64,000 nt of DNA, from assembly GCF_016862515.1 (NCBI RefSeq), contig NZ_BONC01000024.1, positions 42,992 through 106,991 of the forward strand. Direction: 5' to 3'. Below the pieces are notes generated by a model, which searched no databases, was not told the origin of the DNA, and saw only the letters and a list, made by a program, of their open reading frames with translations. The position numbers were made by a program, and so were the translations under genes. This document shows, one piece after another, positions 22,309-30,394 of the stretch; position 1 is the first letter of the stretch, and each line of letters opens with the position of its first letter. The DNA is from Asanoa iriomotensis. Its GTDB lineage: Bacteria > Actinomycetota > Actinomycetes > Mycobacteriales > Micromonosporaceae.

Positions 22309-23096
22309 GCCCGCGGGTCCTGGTCACCAACGACGACGGCATCGACGCCGTCGGCATCCGCGTGCTGGCGGACGCGTTGCGCGCACGCGGGCTCGACGTC
22401 GTCGTCGCCGCCCCACGCACCGACTCCAGCGGCACGAGCGCCGCGCTGACCGCGACCGAGGACGACGGCCGGGTGCTGATCGAGCGCCGGGAGCGCGGGT
22501 ACGCGATCGCCGGCTCCCCTGCCTACATCACGCTGCTGGGCCTGCACGGCGCCTTCGGTCCCCCGCCGGACCTGGTGGTGTCGGGCATCAACCGGGGCGC
22601 CAACGCCGGCCGCGCGGTGCTCCACTCGGGGACGGTCGGTGCGGCGCTGACGGCGTCCGCCGCCGGCTGCCGGGCGATGGCGGTGTCGCTGGACATCCTC
22701 TCCGTCTCTGCGGCCACGACGGCCAGCGGCGGCGCGGCGATGCGGATGTCCACAACGGACGAAGCCGCCCGCAACTGGTCCACCGCCGCCGCGACCGCGG
22801 TCGACCTGGTCGACGCGCTGCTGGCCGCGCCCGACGGCGTGGTGCTCAACGTCAACGCACCGGACCTGCCGGCGGAAAAGTTGCGCGGGGTGCGCCGGGC
22901 GACCCTCGCCGCGTTCGGCCAGGTCCAGCTGGCCGTGGTGGAAACCGGCGACGGCTTCGTCCGCACGGCGTTGGCGGAGTCCGGCGAACACCTGGTGCCG
23001 GGCACGGACCTGGCCGCCCTGGCCGACGGCTACGCCACGGTGACCGCCCTGCGCGCACTGGCCGAGCTGGACGTGCCGGGCGTCGCAGACCGCTAA
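22305..23096 (+). CDS. surE: 5'/3'-nucleotidase SurE
   Basis: A 263-residue protein starting at ATG 22305 (ATGA overlap with the DUF72 gene). The metal site is the N-terminal VTNDDG, with SSGTSAALTA and the family-defining VVSGINRGANAG and LHSGTVGAAL. SurE is a metal-dependent nucleoside 5'/3'-monophosphate phosphatase, often linked to stationary-phase or stress survival. A 15-20 residue insert (SVSAATTASGGAAMRMSTTD region) lies in the middle. Its end overlaps the convergent gene by four bases. Confidence 0.88.
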   Translation: MSPRVLVTNDDGIDAVGIRVLADALRARGLDVVVAAPRTDSSGTSAALTATEDDGRVLIERRERGYAIAGSPAYITLLGLHGAFGPPPDLVVSGINRGANAGRAVLHSGTVGAALTASAAGCRAMAVSLDILSVSAATTASGGAAMRMSTTDEAARNWSTAAATAVDLVDALLAAPDGVVLNVNAPDLPAEKLRGVRRATLAAFGQVQLAVVETGDGFVRTALAESGEHLVPGTDLAALADGYATVTALRALAELDVPGVADR

Positions 23097-23554
23097 GACC
23101 CCCCGGCGACCGCGGCGGTCTCCGCGTCCCACAACGCGATGACGACGCCGAGCACGAAGACCTGGGCCGGCACTGGCACGCCAGGCAGATCCAGCTCGAC
23201 CTCGCGTCGCCAGGCACTGGTGCGGCGCGCGTAGCCCACCGCGTTGTCGCCGACGTAGAGATCCTGCCGCTGGCTCCACATCGAATGCCGGCGGAACGTG
23301 TAGGTCTGGCCCGCGTAGCTGACCGTCCACCGCTTGCGGCCCACCCGCTCGGCCGCCGCGACCTCGCCGCCCATCTCGTCGACCATCGTGGACTTCGTGC
23401 CCCAGGTGCTGGACCGCACCTCGAACCGGCGGCCGTCGAGCGTGAACGCCCCGCCCTGCTTCCAGAAGGAGGCTTCCCATGTGGTCAGCGGGCGGCCGTC
23501 GAGCGCGACGTCGTATCGGTTGCGCCAGGCGCTGGCCGGGCGTGCCGTGAGCAT
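23093..23554 (-). CDS. Hypothetical LURP/tubby-like beta-barrel protein
   Basis: A 153-residue protein without signal peptide. Its regular beta-strands with aromatic positions (ASFWKQGGAFTLDGRRF, KRWTVSYAGQTYTF, QDLYVGDNAVGYARR) and a hydrophobic C-terminal helix (VFVLGVVIALW) recall the LURP-one/scramblase-like beta barrel with its central C-terminal helix. That fold call is an inference from the pattern. The gene is convergent with surE (4-base overlap) and 9 bases downstream of the next minus-strand gene. Confidence 0.55.
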   Translation of the reverse strand: MLTARPASAWRNRYDVALDGRPLTTWEASFWKQGGAFTLDGRRFEVRSSTWGTKSTMVDEMGGEVAAAERVGRKRWTVSYAGQTYTFRRHSMWSQRQDLYVGDNAVGYARRTSAWRREVELDLPGVPVPAQVFVLGVVIALWDAETAAVAGGS

Positions 23555-23563
23555 GGCCCCACG

Positions 23564-24196
23564 CTAACCGCGCAGCGCAACCGGGCGGCCGTCCCAGCGC
23601 CACGACTCCCGCCGCGGGTGGCCGGGCAGCTCGGTGCGGCCCGTGGCCCAGAGCAGCCGCTCCCACGGGTCCGGGTGCGCCGGCAGGTCGGGGAACAGGC
23701 GCCCGATCACCCGCTCGCACAGGTCGGCCGGCGGGTGCCAGGGCAGGCCCAGGGTGCCCGCCACGTCGTGGGCGTGCACGACGGTCTCCACCACGCCCAT
23801 GGCCGCGAAGCCTTCGGGGTCGCTGACGCCGTAGGTGTGGTACGACAGCCGGTCGGCGGGGGTGACGGCGACCACGGCGGCGAGCATCGCGCCGCAGGAT
23901 TCGAGCACCTGGAGCAGGCCCCGGGTGCCGCTGGCCCGCTCGACGAAGATGGTGCCGGCCGGGCCGCCGTCGCGCTCGTAGTGCCAGCGCGCCGGCACGT
24001 GGGTGTCGGTCGGCGCATCGGACGGGCCGAGCTGCAGGGCGTAGACGAACAGGTCGTCGGCGGTGTGCTCGATCGTCTCCCAGCAGGTCCAGGTGAGCGC
24101 CCCGGCGGGGACGTCCCAGGCGTCGTCGGGCACGTCGCGCAGGGTCGCGCGGAGCAACGCCACGGCGGCGGTCACGTCGGCGGGGGTAACTGTCAC
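23564..24196 (-). CDS. DinB/MDMPI-type (maleylpyruvate isomerase-like) protein
   Basis: A 210-residue protein starting at GTG 24196. The N-terminal four-helix DinB-like domain is visible from WTCWETIEHTADDLFVYALQ to the metal-binding VETVVHAHDVAGTLGL, where His residues supply the metal site. A short C-terminal part ends PWERLLWATGRTELPG. This pattern is that of actinobacterial mycothiol-dependent maleylpyruvate isomerase-like or TIGR03083-family proteins. A mycothiol or other thiol role is inferred from the family. It is followed within 9 bases by the LURP-like gene. Confidence 0.75.
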   Translation of the reverse strand: MTVTPADVTAAVALLRATLRDVPDDAWDVPAGALTWTCWETIEHTADDLFVYALQLGPSDAPTDTHVPARWHYERDGGPAGTIFVERASGTRGLLQVLESCGAMLAAVVAVTPADRLSYHTYGVSDPEGFAAMGVVETVVHAHDVAGTLGLPWHPPADLCERVIGRLFPDLPAHPDPWERLLWATGRTELPGHPRRESWRWDGRPVALRG

Positions 24197-24212
24197 CGGC
24201 GGAATCTACCAA

Positions 24213-25139
24213 TTACGTCAGCAGGGCGGCGACCACGATCAGGGCGGGCACGGCCGCGAGGGTGGACAGCACGATCGCGTCCCGGGCGAGGCCGGCGCCG
24301 CGGTCGTAGCGGGTCGCGTACACGAAGAGGTTCTGCGCGCTCGGCAGCGCCGACAGGACCACGGCGGCGAGCAGCGCGTGGCCGTCGAGGTGGAACAGGT
24401 AGCGGCCGATCGCCCAGGCCACGGCGGGCTGCACCGCGACCTTTAGCGCGACGGCGAGGTAGCGCTGACCGACGTCCGGGCCCGGCGCGAACGGGCGACT
24501 GCCGCGCAGCGCGAGACCGAGGGCGATCAGCGCGAGCGGCACGGCCGCACCGCCGACCAGGTCGAACGGGCGCAGCACCTCGGGCGGCAGGCGCCAGCCG
24601 GCGGCGGCCACGCCCAGCCCGCAGAGGCAGGCCACGCTGATCGGGTTGCGCAACGGCGTCGAGAGCAACCGCAACGGCGCAGGCCGGTGACCCGCCGCGG
24701 TCACGTCGAGCACGGCGAGGCCCGTCGGGGTCGCGATCAGGAGCTGGAAGAGCAGCACGGGTACGACCAGGGAGGCGTCACCGAGCACGTACGCGGCGAT
24801 CGGCAGGCCGAGGTTGCCGGCGTTGACGTAGGACGCGCAGAGGGCGCCGATCGTCACCTCGGCCGCGGGCCTGCGTCGCAACGTCAGGGCGACGTAGAGC
24901 CCGGCGGCCACGAGCGTGCTGAGCACGAACACGGCCAGCGCCGGCGTGAACACCTTGTCGAGGCTCGAGGTGGCCAGCGTCGAGAACAGCAGCGCGGGCG
25001 CGGCGAGGTAGAAGACGATGCGGGCGAGCAGCGCGGTGGCCTCCGGGCCGAGGACGCCGAACCGCCCCGCCAGGTAGCCGGCCAGCGTGACCAGCCAGAT
25101 CCCGGCGAACCCGGTGAGCACCGCCCGCATGCCGGACAT
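24213..25139 (-). CDS. AEC family transporter
   Basis: A 308-residue integral membrane protein with about ten hydrophobic segments. The first reads LTGFAGIWLVTLAGYLAGRF, with the family's conserved ARIVFYLAAPALLF, the NAGNLGLPIA motif in the middle and the final LPSAQNLFVYATRY. This is the auxin efflux carrier fold of bacterial organic-acid/malonate exporters. The substrate is unknown. The ATG at 25139 is used, and an in-frame ATG three codons on is possible. Confidence 0.85.
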   Translation of the reverse strand: MSGMRAVLTGFAGIWLVTLAGYLAGRFGVLGPEATALLARIVFYLAAPALLFSTLATSSLDKVFTPALAVFVLSTLVAAGLYVALTLRRRPAAEVTIGALCASYVNAGNLGLPIAAYVLGDASLVVPVLLFQLLIATPTGLAVLDVTAAGHRPAPLRLLSTPLRNPISVACLCGLGVAAAGWRLPPEVLRPFDLVGGAAVPLALIALGLALRGSRPFAPGPDVGQRYLAVALKVAVQPAVAWAIGRYLFHLDGHALLAAVVLSALPSAQNLFVYATRYDRGAGLARDAIVLSTLAAVPALIVVAALLT

Positions 25140-25167
25140 CCTGCCGGTGCCAGGGCATCATGGGCGG

Positions 25168-25854
25168 GTGCGTGTGCGGCCGATCACTCCGGAACTGTTC
25201 GTCGAAGGCCTCGCGGAGCGGATCGAGCGGTCGTCGCCGCGAGCGTGGCTGACGGTCGCGCTGGACGGGCCGCCGCCGCCCGGTGCGAATCCGCTGTCGT
25301 CGCCGTCTTCGGCGGACAGCCCGCTGGCGGGGCCCGACCCGCTCGCGGCCGCGCTGGTCGAGGCGCTGCGACTGCGTGGGCGGCCGGCGCACGTCGTACC
25401 CGCGAACGGTTTCCTGAAATCCGCGTCGCTGCGTCTCGAGCAGGGCCGGACCAACCCGGACGCGTTCTACACCGACTGGCTCGACGAGGCCGGGCTGCGG
25501 CGGGAGGTGCTCGACCCGGCCCGGCCCGACGGTAGTGGCCGGATCCTGCCGTCGCTGTGGGACCCGGCCACGGATCGGGCCAGCCGGGCGGCCTACGCGC
25601 CGCTGGAGCCGTCGGCGGTCGTGCTGGTCACCGGCGGTTTCCTGCTGGGCGGCGCGCTCGGCTTCGACCTGACTGTGCACCTGGTGGTGTCGCCGGCGGC
25701 GCTGGCCCGGCGGACGCCGCCGGAGTGGGAGTGGACGTTGCCGGCCTGGCGCCGGTACGCCGCCGAGGTCGACCCGGCCGGCTGGGCGGACGTGGTGGTG
25801 CGCACGGACGACCCACGCCATCCCGCGCTGGTCGAGCGACTTTCGGATGAATGA
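25168..25854 (+). CDS. Uridine kinase-like protein without a P-loop
   Basis: A 228-residue protein starting at GTG 25168. It follows the layout of actinobacterial uridine kinase-like proteins: an N-terminal strand into a glycine-rich loop (VALDGPPPPG), DAFYTDWLDEAGL, RILPSLWDPATDRASR, VVLVTGGFLLGG and the lid-like HLVVSPAALARRTPP. The canonical Walker A lysine (G-K-S/T) is absent and is replaced by a Ser/Pro-rich stretch, so kinase activity is doubtful. It is divergent from the AEC transporter. Confidence 0.7.
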   Translation: MRVRPITPELFVEGLAERIERSSPRAWLTVALDGPPPPGANPLSSPSSADSPLAGPDPLAAALVEALRLRGRPAHVVPANGFLKSASLRLEQGRTNPDAFYTDWLDEAGLRREVLDPARPDGSGRILPSLWDPATDRASRAAYAPLEPSAVVLVTGGFLLGGALGFDLTVHLVVSPAALARRTPPEWEWTLPAWRRYAAEVDPAGWADVVVRTDDPRHPALVERLSDE

Positions 25855-25941
25855 ATCACGAGTGAGTCCCGTGTCTGGTTTGCTCGGCGCGGAGTATGGG
25901 TAAACGCCCGCTCCTCCACCGACATTCGGAAGGCGGCCGCC

Positions 25942-26319
25942 ATGCTCATCGACGACCAGACCCGCACCGAGCAGATCCGGCTCACGCTGCAGGGCCGCTA
26001 CGACGAGCTGACCGCCGAGTACGAGGCCGAGCGCGACCGCGGCCACCGGCTCCGGCTGATCGAGGCGGGCGACTCGGCCGGTGACGACCAGGCCGACAGC
26101 GGCTCGAAGGCGGCGGAGCGCGACGCGGCCCGCTCGGTGCTCAACGTGATCCTCGACCGCCGCGCCCAGTACGAGCACGCGCTGACCCGCCTGGCCGCGG
26201 GCGGTTACGGCGCCTGTGAGACGTGCGCGGAGCCGATCCCCGTCGAGCGGCTGGAAATCTTCCCGTCCGCGACCTCCTGCGTGGCGTGCAAGCAGACGAA
26301 GGAGCGCCGGGCGGCCTAG
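25942..26319 (+). CDS. DksA/TraR-type zinc-finger protein
   Basis: A 125-residue protein starting at ATG 25942. An N-terminal coiled coil (residues 8-85, rich in Arg and Glu) leads to a four-Cys zinc finger of the form C-x2-C-x17-C-x2-C (ACETCAEPIP to SCVACK). This is the DksA/TraR fold, which inserts a coiled coil into the RNA polymerase secondary channel. Actinobacterial members are poorly characterised. The gene has its own upstream spacer and is followed after 10 bases by the second DUF72 gene. Confidence 0.85.
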   Translation: MLIDDQTRTEQIRLTLQGRYDELTAEYEAERDRGHRLRLIEAGDSAGDDQADSGSKAAERDAARSVLNVILDRRAQYEHALTRLAAGGYGACETCAEPIPVERLEIFPSATSCVACKQTKERRAA

Positions 26320-26329
26320 GGTCGTTGCT

Positions 26330-27214
26330 GTGGGCGACATCAAGGTCGGCACCGCGTCGTGGACCGACAAGACGCTGCTCGAGTCGGGGTGGTACCCGCC
26401 GGGTGAGGACACGCCGGAGAAGCGGCTGGCGTACTACGCCGGCCGGTTCCCGCTGGTCGAGGTCGACGCGACCTACTACGCGCCGCCCGCGGAGCAGACC
26501 GCCACGCTGTGGGCCGCCCGCACGCCGCCGGGCTTCACGTTCAACATCAAGGCGTACAGCCTGCTCACCGGGCACCCGACCCGCGTCAGTTCGATCTTCA
26601 AGGACCTGCGGCCCGAGACCGACAAGACCAACGTCTACCCCAAGGACCTGCCACCACAGGCGTACGAGGAGATCTGGACGCGTTTCCTGTCGGCGCTGGA
26701 CCCGCTGGTCGCGGCGGGCAAGCTCGGCGCCCTGCTGTTCCAGTTCCCGCCGTGGTTCGGCATCCGCCGGTCCAACAAGAACTTCCTGATCGAGGTCCGC
26801 GACCGCGTCAAGCCGCTGCGGCCGGTGTTCGAGTTCCGCAACGCCTCGTGGTTCGAGGGCGACAACCGGGTGGAGACGCTGGAGTTCCTGCGCCAGCACC
26901 ACCTGCCCTACGTCGCGGTCGACATGCCGCAGGGCCACCGCTCGTCGATCCCGCCGATCCTGGAGGCGACCGCGGAGCTGGCGGTGATGCGCTTCCACGG
27001 CCACAGTCTCAAGTGGACGAGCAAGAACATCTACGAGAAGTTCGGGTACGAGTATTCGGACCGCGAACTGCGGATGTGGGCCCCGAAGCTGAAGAAGCTG
27101 GCATCGTCGGCGGACGAGACACACGTACTCATGAACAACTGCTATTCCGACTATGCCCAGCGCAACGCACAGGGCCTGCTCGACTTCCTCGGCGGCGGGG
27201 CCGACGACGACTAG
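26330..27214 (+). CDS. DUF72 family protein
   Basis: A 294-residue protein starting at GTG 26330. It has the DUF72 barrel hallmarks: KVGTASWTDKTLLESGWYPP, YYAGRFPLVEVDATYYAPP, LLFQFPPWFG, the VFEFRNASWF strand and LMNNCYSDYAQRNAQGL at the end. It is the longer DUF72 type, distinct from the copy at 21.6 kb. The function is unknown. It sits just after the DksA-like gene and overlaps the convergent gene end by four bases. Confidence 0.85.
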   Translation: MGDIKVGTASWTDKTLLESGWYPPGEDTPEKRLAYYAGRFPLVEVDATYYAPPAEQTATLWAARTPPGFTFNIKAYSLLTGHPTRVSSIFKDLRPETDKTNVYPKDLPPQAYEEIWTRFLSALDPLVAAGKLGALLFQFPPWFGIRRSNKNFLIEVRDRVKPLRPVFEFRNASWFEGDNRVETLEFLRQHHLPYVAVDMPQGHRSSIPPILEATAELAVMRFHGHSLKWTSKNIYEKFGYEYSDRELRMWAPKLKKLASSADETHVLMNNCYSDYAQRNAQGLLDFLGGGADDD

Positions 27215-27780
27215 CGCCGCGACTGCCAGCTCGTCTCCCATTGCGGGCGGTCCTGCGCCGTCAGACCCGCGGCGCCCACCAACTCGGTGTCCCTCTGCAG
27301 GTCGCCGAGTGGGATCGGCGTGTCCTCGGGCTTCGGCGTCTCGTCGGCGGGCGCTTCCGGCCACTGCCGCCAGCGCTTCGCGCTCACCACCGCGACGACG
27401 AGTAGCGAGCCCAGCAGCGCGGCGCTGCCGGTGCGCACCGGGGTGGCCAGGTTCGCGTCGTAGCCGCCGATGCGCAGCGTGTGGTCGAGCAGGTTGATCA
27501 CCCGGCCGGGCGCGAAGACGGCCGCGACGGCGCTGCCGAGGTAGCCGAGCCCGATCAGCGTCGCACCCAGCGGCGACAGCCGCAGCGTGCCGACCACGCC
27601 GAGCAGCATGCCGGCCACCGCGATGAAGACGAACGCGGCGAGCGGGTCACCCGCCGACGGCAGGTCGGCGTTCGGCGCGGTGTCGAACACCGTCAGTGAC
27701 CGGCCTTGGCCGAGGGCGACGAGCACCCAGGTCGCCGGACCGAGGACCACGGCGGCGACGAAGGTCGCGAGATGACGCAT
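27211..27780 (-). CDS. Hypothetical four-helix membrane protein
   Basis: A 189-residue protein read from ATG 27780; an earlier in-frame ATG at 27831 would add 17 residues. Hydrophobic segments occur around residues 4-22, 47-66, 72-92 and 115-135 and are followed by a charged cytoplasmic tail of about 50 residues. No family is recognised. The tail contains two Trp-rich segments (RWRQWPEAP and PQWETSWQSRR). It is tail-to-tail with the DUF72 gene and downstream of the sulfur operon on the same strand. Confidence 0.6.
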   Translation of the reverse strand: MRHLATFVAAVVLGPATWVLVALGQGRSLTVFDTAPNADLPSAGDPLAAFVFIAVAGMLLGVVGTLRLSPLGATLIGLGYLGSAVAAVFAPGRVINLLDHTLRIGGYDANLATPVRTGSAALLGSLLVVAVVSAKRWRQWPEAPADETPKPEDTPIPLGDLQRDTELVGAAGLTAQDRPQWETSWQSRR

Positions 27781-27846
27781 GAGAGCACCTGGCACTTTCT
27801 GTCGGACGTTTCCCCATAACGTCCAGCGCACCCGCCGCCGCGGGTG

Positions 27847-28197
27847 TCACAGCGGTGCTTCGGCCACCAACGTGATGGCGGCTTCGTCGGACAGGCGGTA
27901 GCCGATCCCGTACACCGTGCGCACGACCGGTGTTTCCAGCTTGCTCCGCAACCGTCTGATGTGGACGTCGACGGTGCGCGGGCCCGCGATCTCGTAGCCC
28001 CAGACGCTGCGCAGCAGGTGCTCGCGGCTGAACACCCGGCGCGGGTGCTGGGCGAGGAAGAGCAGCAGGTCGAACTCCAGGCGGGTCAGCGGCACCTCGC
28101 GGCCGGCGTGGAGCACCTGGCGGGCGGCGACGTCGATCCAGACCTCGTCGGTGACTGACGGTGACGGGAAGGCCAGCAGAGTGGTGTGCGCGGTCAT
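27847..28197 (-). CDS. Stand-alone OmpR/PhoB-type winged-helix regulator
   Basis: A 116-residue protein starting at ATG 28197. It contains only the effector winged helix: LTRLEFDLLLFLAQHPRRVF, REHLLRSVWGYE, the recognition helix RTVDVHIRRLRSKLE and the wing VRTVYGIGYRL. No receiver domain is present, so it is not phosphorylation-controlled in the usual way. Its start overlaps the rhodanese stop by four bases, tying it to the cysteine dioxygenase-rhodanese operon, which it may regulate (inference). Confidence 0.85.
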   Translation of the reverse strand: MTAHTTLLAFPSPSVTDEVWIDVAARQVLHAGREVPLTRLEFDLLLFLAQHPRRVFSREHLLRSVWGYEIAGPRTVDVHIRRLRSKLETPVVRTVYGIGYRLSDEAAITLVAEAPL

Positions 28198-28625
28198 GGT
28201 TCCTCCCGGGGGTGAGCGAGGACGAGGGGCGGGGTGGGCGGTGGCGGCGGCAGCACCGGTAGGCCGGCCGCGCGCCAGGCGACGAAGCCGCCGGCCAGAT
28301 CGGTCGCCCGGTGCAGGCCGAGGTCCTGCAGCGAGGCGGCGGCGAGCGACGACGAGTAGCCCTGCTGACAGAAGAGCACGTAATGCGTGTCGTACGAGTC
28401 GGCGATCGGCAGCCGGGCCTCGCACCGCGGGTCGAGCCGCCACTCCAGCACGTTGCGGTCGATGACCAGCGCACCCGGGATCGTGCCGGTCGCCTCCCGC
28501 TGGCCGACCGGTCGGGTGTCGACCAGCACCGCACCGGACCGGGCGGCGACGTGCGCGGCCTCCGGGTCGAGCCGGACCAGCCGCTCCCGCGCCGCTTCGA
28601 GAATCTCGTCGATCGAACGCCTCAC
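28194..28625 (-). CDS. Rhodanese-like protein
   Basis: A 143-residue single-domain rhodanese starting at ATG 28625. The active-site loop is HYVLFCQQGYSSSLAAA with the persulfide Cys. The flanking AVLVDTRPVGQREATG and DLAGGFVAWRAAGLPV are canonical. It should transfer sulfane sulfur. It is translationally coupled on both sides: its start overlaps the cysteine dioxygenase stop and its stop overlaps the winged-helix start, four bases each. The three genes probably process cysteine-derived sulfur together. Confidence 0.88.
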   Translation of the reverse strand: MRRSIDEILEAARERLVRLDPEAAHVAARSGAVLVDTRPVGQREATGTIPGALVIDRNVLEWRLDPRCEARLPIADSYDTHYVLFCQQGYSSSLAAASLQDLGLHRATDLAGGFVAWRAAGLPVLPPPPPTPPLVLAHPREEP

Positions 28626-29083
28626 CAGGCCACCCCCGCGCGCGCCACCTCGGCAACACGGAGGGTGCCGTCGGTCAGGTCATATCGGGTCATGCTAGTC
28701 AATTCGGGTGCGTAGCAGTGCACGCTGATCGCCGGTTCGGTGCCGAGATTGCTGACGCGGTGGACGTAGCGCGGACCGAACCGGCGGCCGGCGCCGGGCG
28801 CCAACGGGCGGCCCTTCAGCGCGCCGCGGTGGACGGTCTCCTCGGTGAGCGTGCCGGAGACGACGGTGAAGCCGCCGCTCGCGCCGCCATGGTCGTGCAG
28901 GTCCGTGTGCTGGCCCGGCAGCCAGGTCAGCAGCCAGACCTCGTGCTCCGGCGTGGCCGCGATCCGGTGGTACCACCGCTCGACCGAGTCGAAGCGGGGC
29001 GCGACCGGCCAGCCGGCCGGGTCGCCGGCATGTTGCCGGGCGACGCTGAGCAGGTCAGTGGTGAGGAACATGCCGCTCAGCAT
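28622..29083 (-). CDS. Cysteine dioxygenase
   Basis: A 153-residue cupin starting at ATG 29083 (a second in-frame ATG lies at 29071). The iron-binding histidines are in TDLHDHGGASGGFTVVSGT (H-D-H) and in GPRYVHRVSN, as in bacterial cysteine dioxygenases of about 150-200 residues. It should oxidise cysteine to cysteine sulfinate in the cytoplasm. Upstream is a 17-base palindrome (29095-29111), and downstream are the coupled rhodanese and winged-helix genes. Confidence 0.85.
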   Translation of the reverse strand: MLSGMFLTTDLLSVARQHAGDPAGWPVAPRFDSVERWYHRIAATPEHEVWLLTWLPGQHTDLHDHGGASGGFTVVSGTLTEETVHRGALKGRPLAPGAGRRFGPRYVHRVSNLGTEPAISVHCYAPELTSMTRYDLTDGTLRVAEVARAGVAW

Positions 29084-29094
29084 AGCCCACTAAT

Positions 29095-29111
29095 CCTACT
29101 GACTTAGTAGG
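29095..29111. promoter_or_regulatory. Palindrome upstream of the cysteine dioxygenase gene
   Basis: CCTACT-GACTT-AGTAGG forms a perfect dyad 11 bases upstream of the ATG of the dioxygenase on the minus strand, in a locally AT-richer stretch (29080-29112). It is well placed as an operator for a sulfur or cysteine regulator, but no protein is identified for it. Confidence 0.5.
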
Positions 29112-29123
29112 GCATCCCGGATG

Positions 29124-29378
29124 TCAGGACCGGACGTACCGCCCCTTGCCCGGCACGCCGCGGATGAGCCCGCGATCCTCCAGCGTCGTGGTGACGCGGT
29201 GGATGGTCGAGACGCTGACGTCGAACTCGGCGGCTAGGCGGACCGTCGAGGGCAGCTTCTCGCCGGGCGCGAGCTCGCCCGACGTGATCCGCCGGACCAG
29301 CTCGTCGAGCACCTTTCGATATTCGGTGGTGGGTTCGTTGGGTTCCACGATGGAGACGCTCGCTTTCCGGTTGGCCAC
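29124..29378 (-). CDS. Short GntR-type winged-helix regulator
   Basis: An 84-residue protein starting at ATG 29378. It shows a GntR winged helix: EYRKVLDELVRRITSGELAP, GEKLPSTVRLAAEFDVSVST, and HRVTTTLEDRGLIRGVPGKG. There is no effector-binding domain, so it belongs to the short, often plasmid- or conjugation-like GntR proteins or relies on partners. Its own promoter region carries repeated GTTGGAA motifs. It ends 40 bases before the cysteine dioxygenase start on the same strand. Confidence 0.75.
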   Translation of the reverse strand: MANRKASVSIVEPNEPTTEYRKVLDELVRRITSGELAPGEKLPSTVRLAAEFDVSVSTIHRVTTTLEDRGLIRGVPGKGRYVRS

Positions 29379-29412
29379 CGCGAGTCCACCACAACCACCC
29401 TTGTCATGTCAC

Positions 29413-29473
29413 CTTGTTGGAACAAGTTGAGATTGCACATTGACCAGATGGAACCAGTTGGAATAAGTTGAGA
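29413..29473. promoter_or_regulatory. Repeated operator-like motif upstream of the short GntR gene
   Basis: GTTGGAACAAGTTGAGA (29416-29432) and GTTGGAATAAGTTGAGA (29457-29473) differ at one base and are 41 bases apart in direct orientation. The first copy is part of a perfect dyad CTTGTT-GG-AACAAG (29413-29426). The region is far AT-richer than its surroundings. It is best read as an autoregulatory GntR operator. Confidence 0.6.
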
Positions 29474-29566
29474 CCGGGAACGCGGGGTTCACTTCCGGGT
29501 TGGCGCCTACGGTGAGCACCGCGTCCCGGGCAGGCCGCCGGCTGGGCAGCTCGGCGGCCACCGCCC

Positions 29567-29602
29567 CCTGCCGGCCGGCGACCCCCATCACCGGCCGGCA
29601 GG
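29567..29602 (-). terminator. Hairpin after the DUF218 gene
   Basis: CCTGCCGGCCGG (29567-29578) pairs perfectly with CCGGCCGGCAGG (29591-29602) around a 12-base loop. It begins 9 bases after the stop of the minus-strand DUF218-like gene. There is no U-run, as expected of actinobacterial stem-only terminators. Confidence 0.5.
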
Positions 29603-29610
29603 ACGGGCGT

Positions 29611-30294
29611 TCAGATGAGGGCGTCGCGGAGGATCGGGTGGCGCCACAGCCACGCGAGATAGGCGCGCAGTTCCGCCGGGGTGGCGACCCAACCGCGGTC
29701 CTGATAGGTCAAAATCCGGACCACTTCACCAGGCACCAGGTCGTACGCGGTTGCGCCGGTCTCCGGTATCGGCGCGTCCGGTGGCACCGCCACCGGGACC
29801 GGGATGAGCGGCAGGCGTTGGCCGCCGAGCGCTTTCAGGACCGTCAGGAAGACCCGGACCAGGTGGTACGGCGAGACGGTGAGCGCGAGGCTGCCGATGT
29901 GGTGCGCCCTTGTTTGGGCGACGATCCATGCCGCCTGAAGGCCGGTGTTCGGAGCCGGCTCGGCCTGGATGCTCACCCCGTCGAGCCGACGCAACCCCAG
30001 GCCGCGCAGGTAGACGAGGGTGATCGGCACATAGGTTTGTTCGTCCGGATTCCCGTTGGCCACCAGCAGGTGCCGCAGCCCCGGGTTCGCCTCCCACGAG
30101 CGGATCGCGTGGGTGAGCCGCCACTCCTCACCCTGGCCGCTCACCACGACGAGCGCGTCGACGTGGTCCGCGGCCGACCTCGGCAGCGTCAGCACCATGG
30201 TGAGCGCGCTGGCCACGTCCAGGAGCCGGGCGGCGTCGAGATCGGCGACCTGCGACGCCCCGACGACCCGAGGGGTCGCCTGGTCGCTCCGCAC
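29611..30294 (-). CDS. DUF218/YdcF-like family protein
   Basis: A 227-residue soluble protein. The central Rossmann-like part (DALVVVSGQGEEWRLTHAI, LRHLLVANGNP, VSIQAEPAPNTGLQAAWI and GSLALTVSPYHLVRVFLTVLKAL) matches the SanA/YdcF (DUF218) pattern, which has a glycine-rich strand end and a late S/T-x-x-H/Y-h-x-R motif. Members are implicated in envelope functions, but no activity is certain and no membrane segment is present here. It is divergent from the MFS gene and is followed by a hairpin. Confidence 0.6.
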   Translation of the reverse strand: MRSDQATPRVVGASQVADLDAARLLDVASALTMVLTLPRSAADHVDALVVVSGQGEEWRLTHAIRSWEANPGLRHLLVANGNPDEQTYVPITLVYLRGLGLRRLDGVSIQAEPAPNTGLQAAWIVAQTRAHHIGSLALTVSPYHLVRVFLTVLKALGGQRLPLIPVPVAVPPDAPIPETGATAYDLVPGEVVRILTYQDRGWVATPAELRAYLAWLWRHPILRDALI

Positions 30295-30394
30295 GCTTCA
30301 AGATTAACTTGGCGGCCCGGTAGATATCCGCGTGCCCCCGTTCGTCGTGTCTGTGTGGCGCCCGCCAGGGGCGTCCGGGTGGGAGGACGGGACG

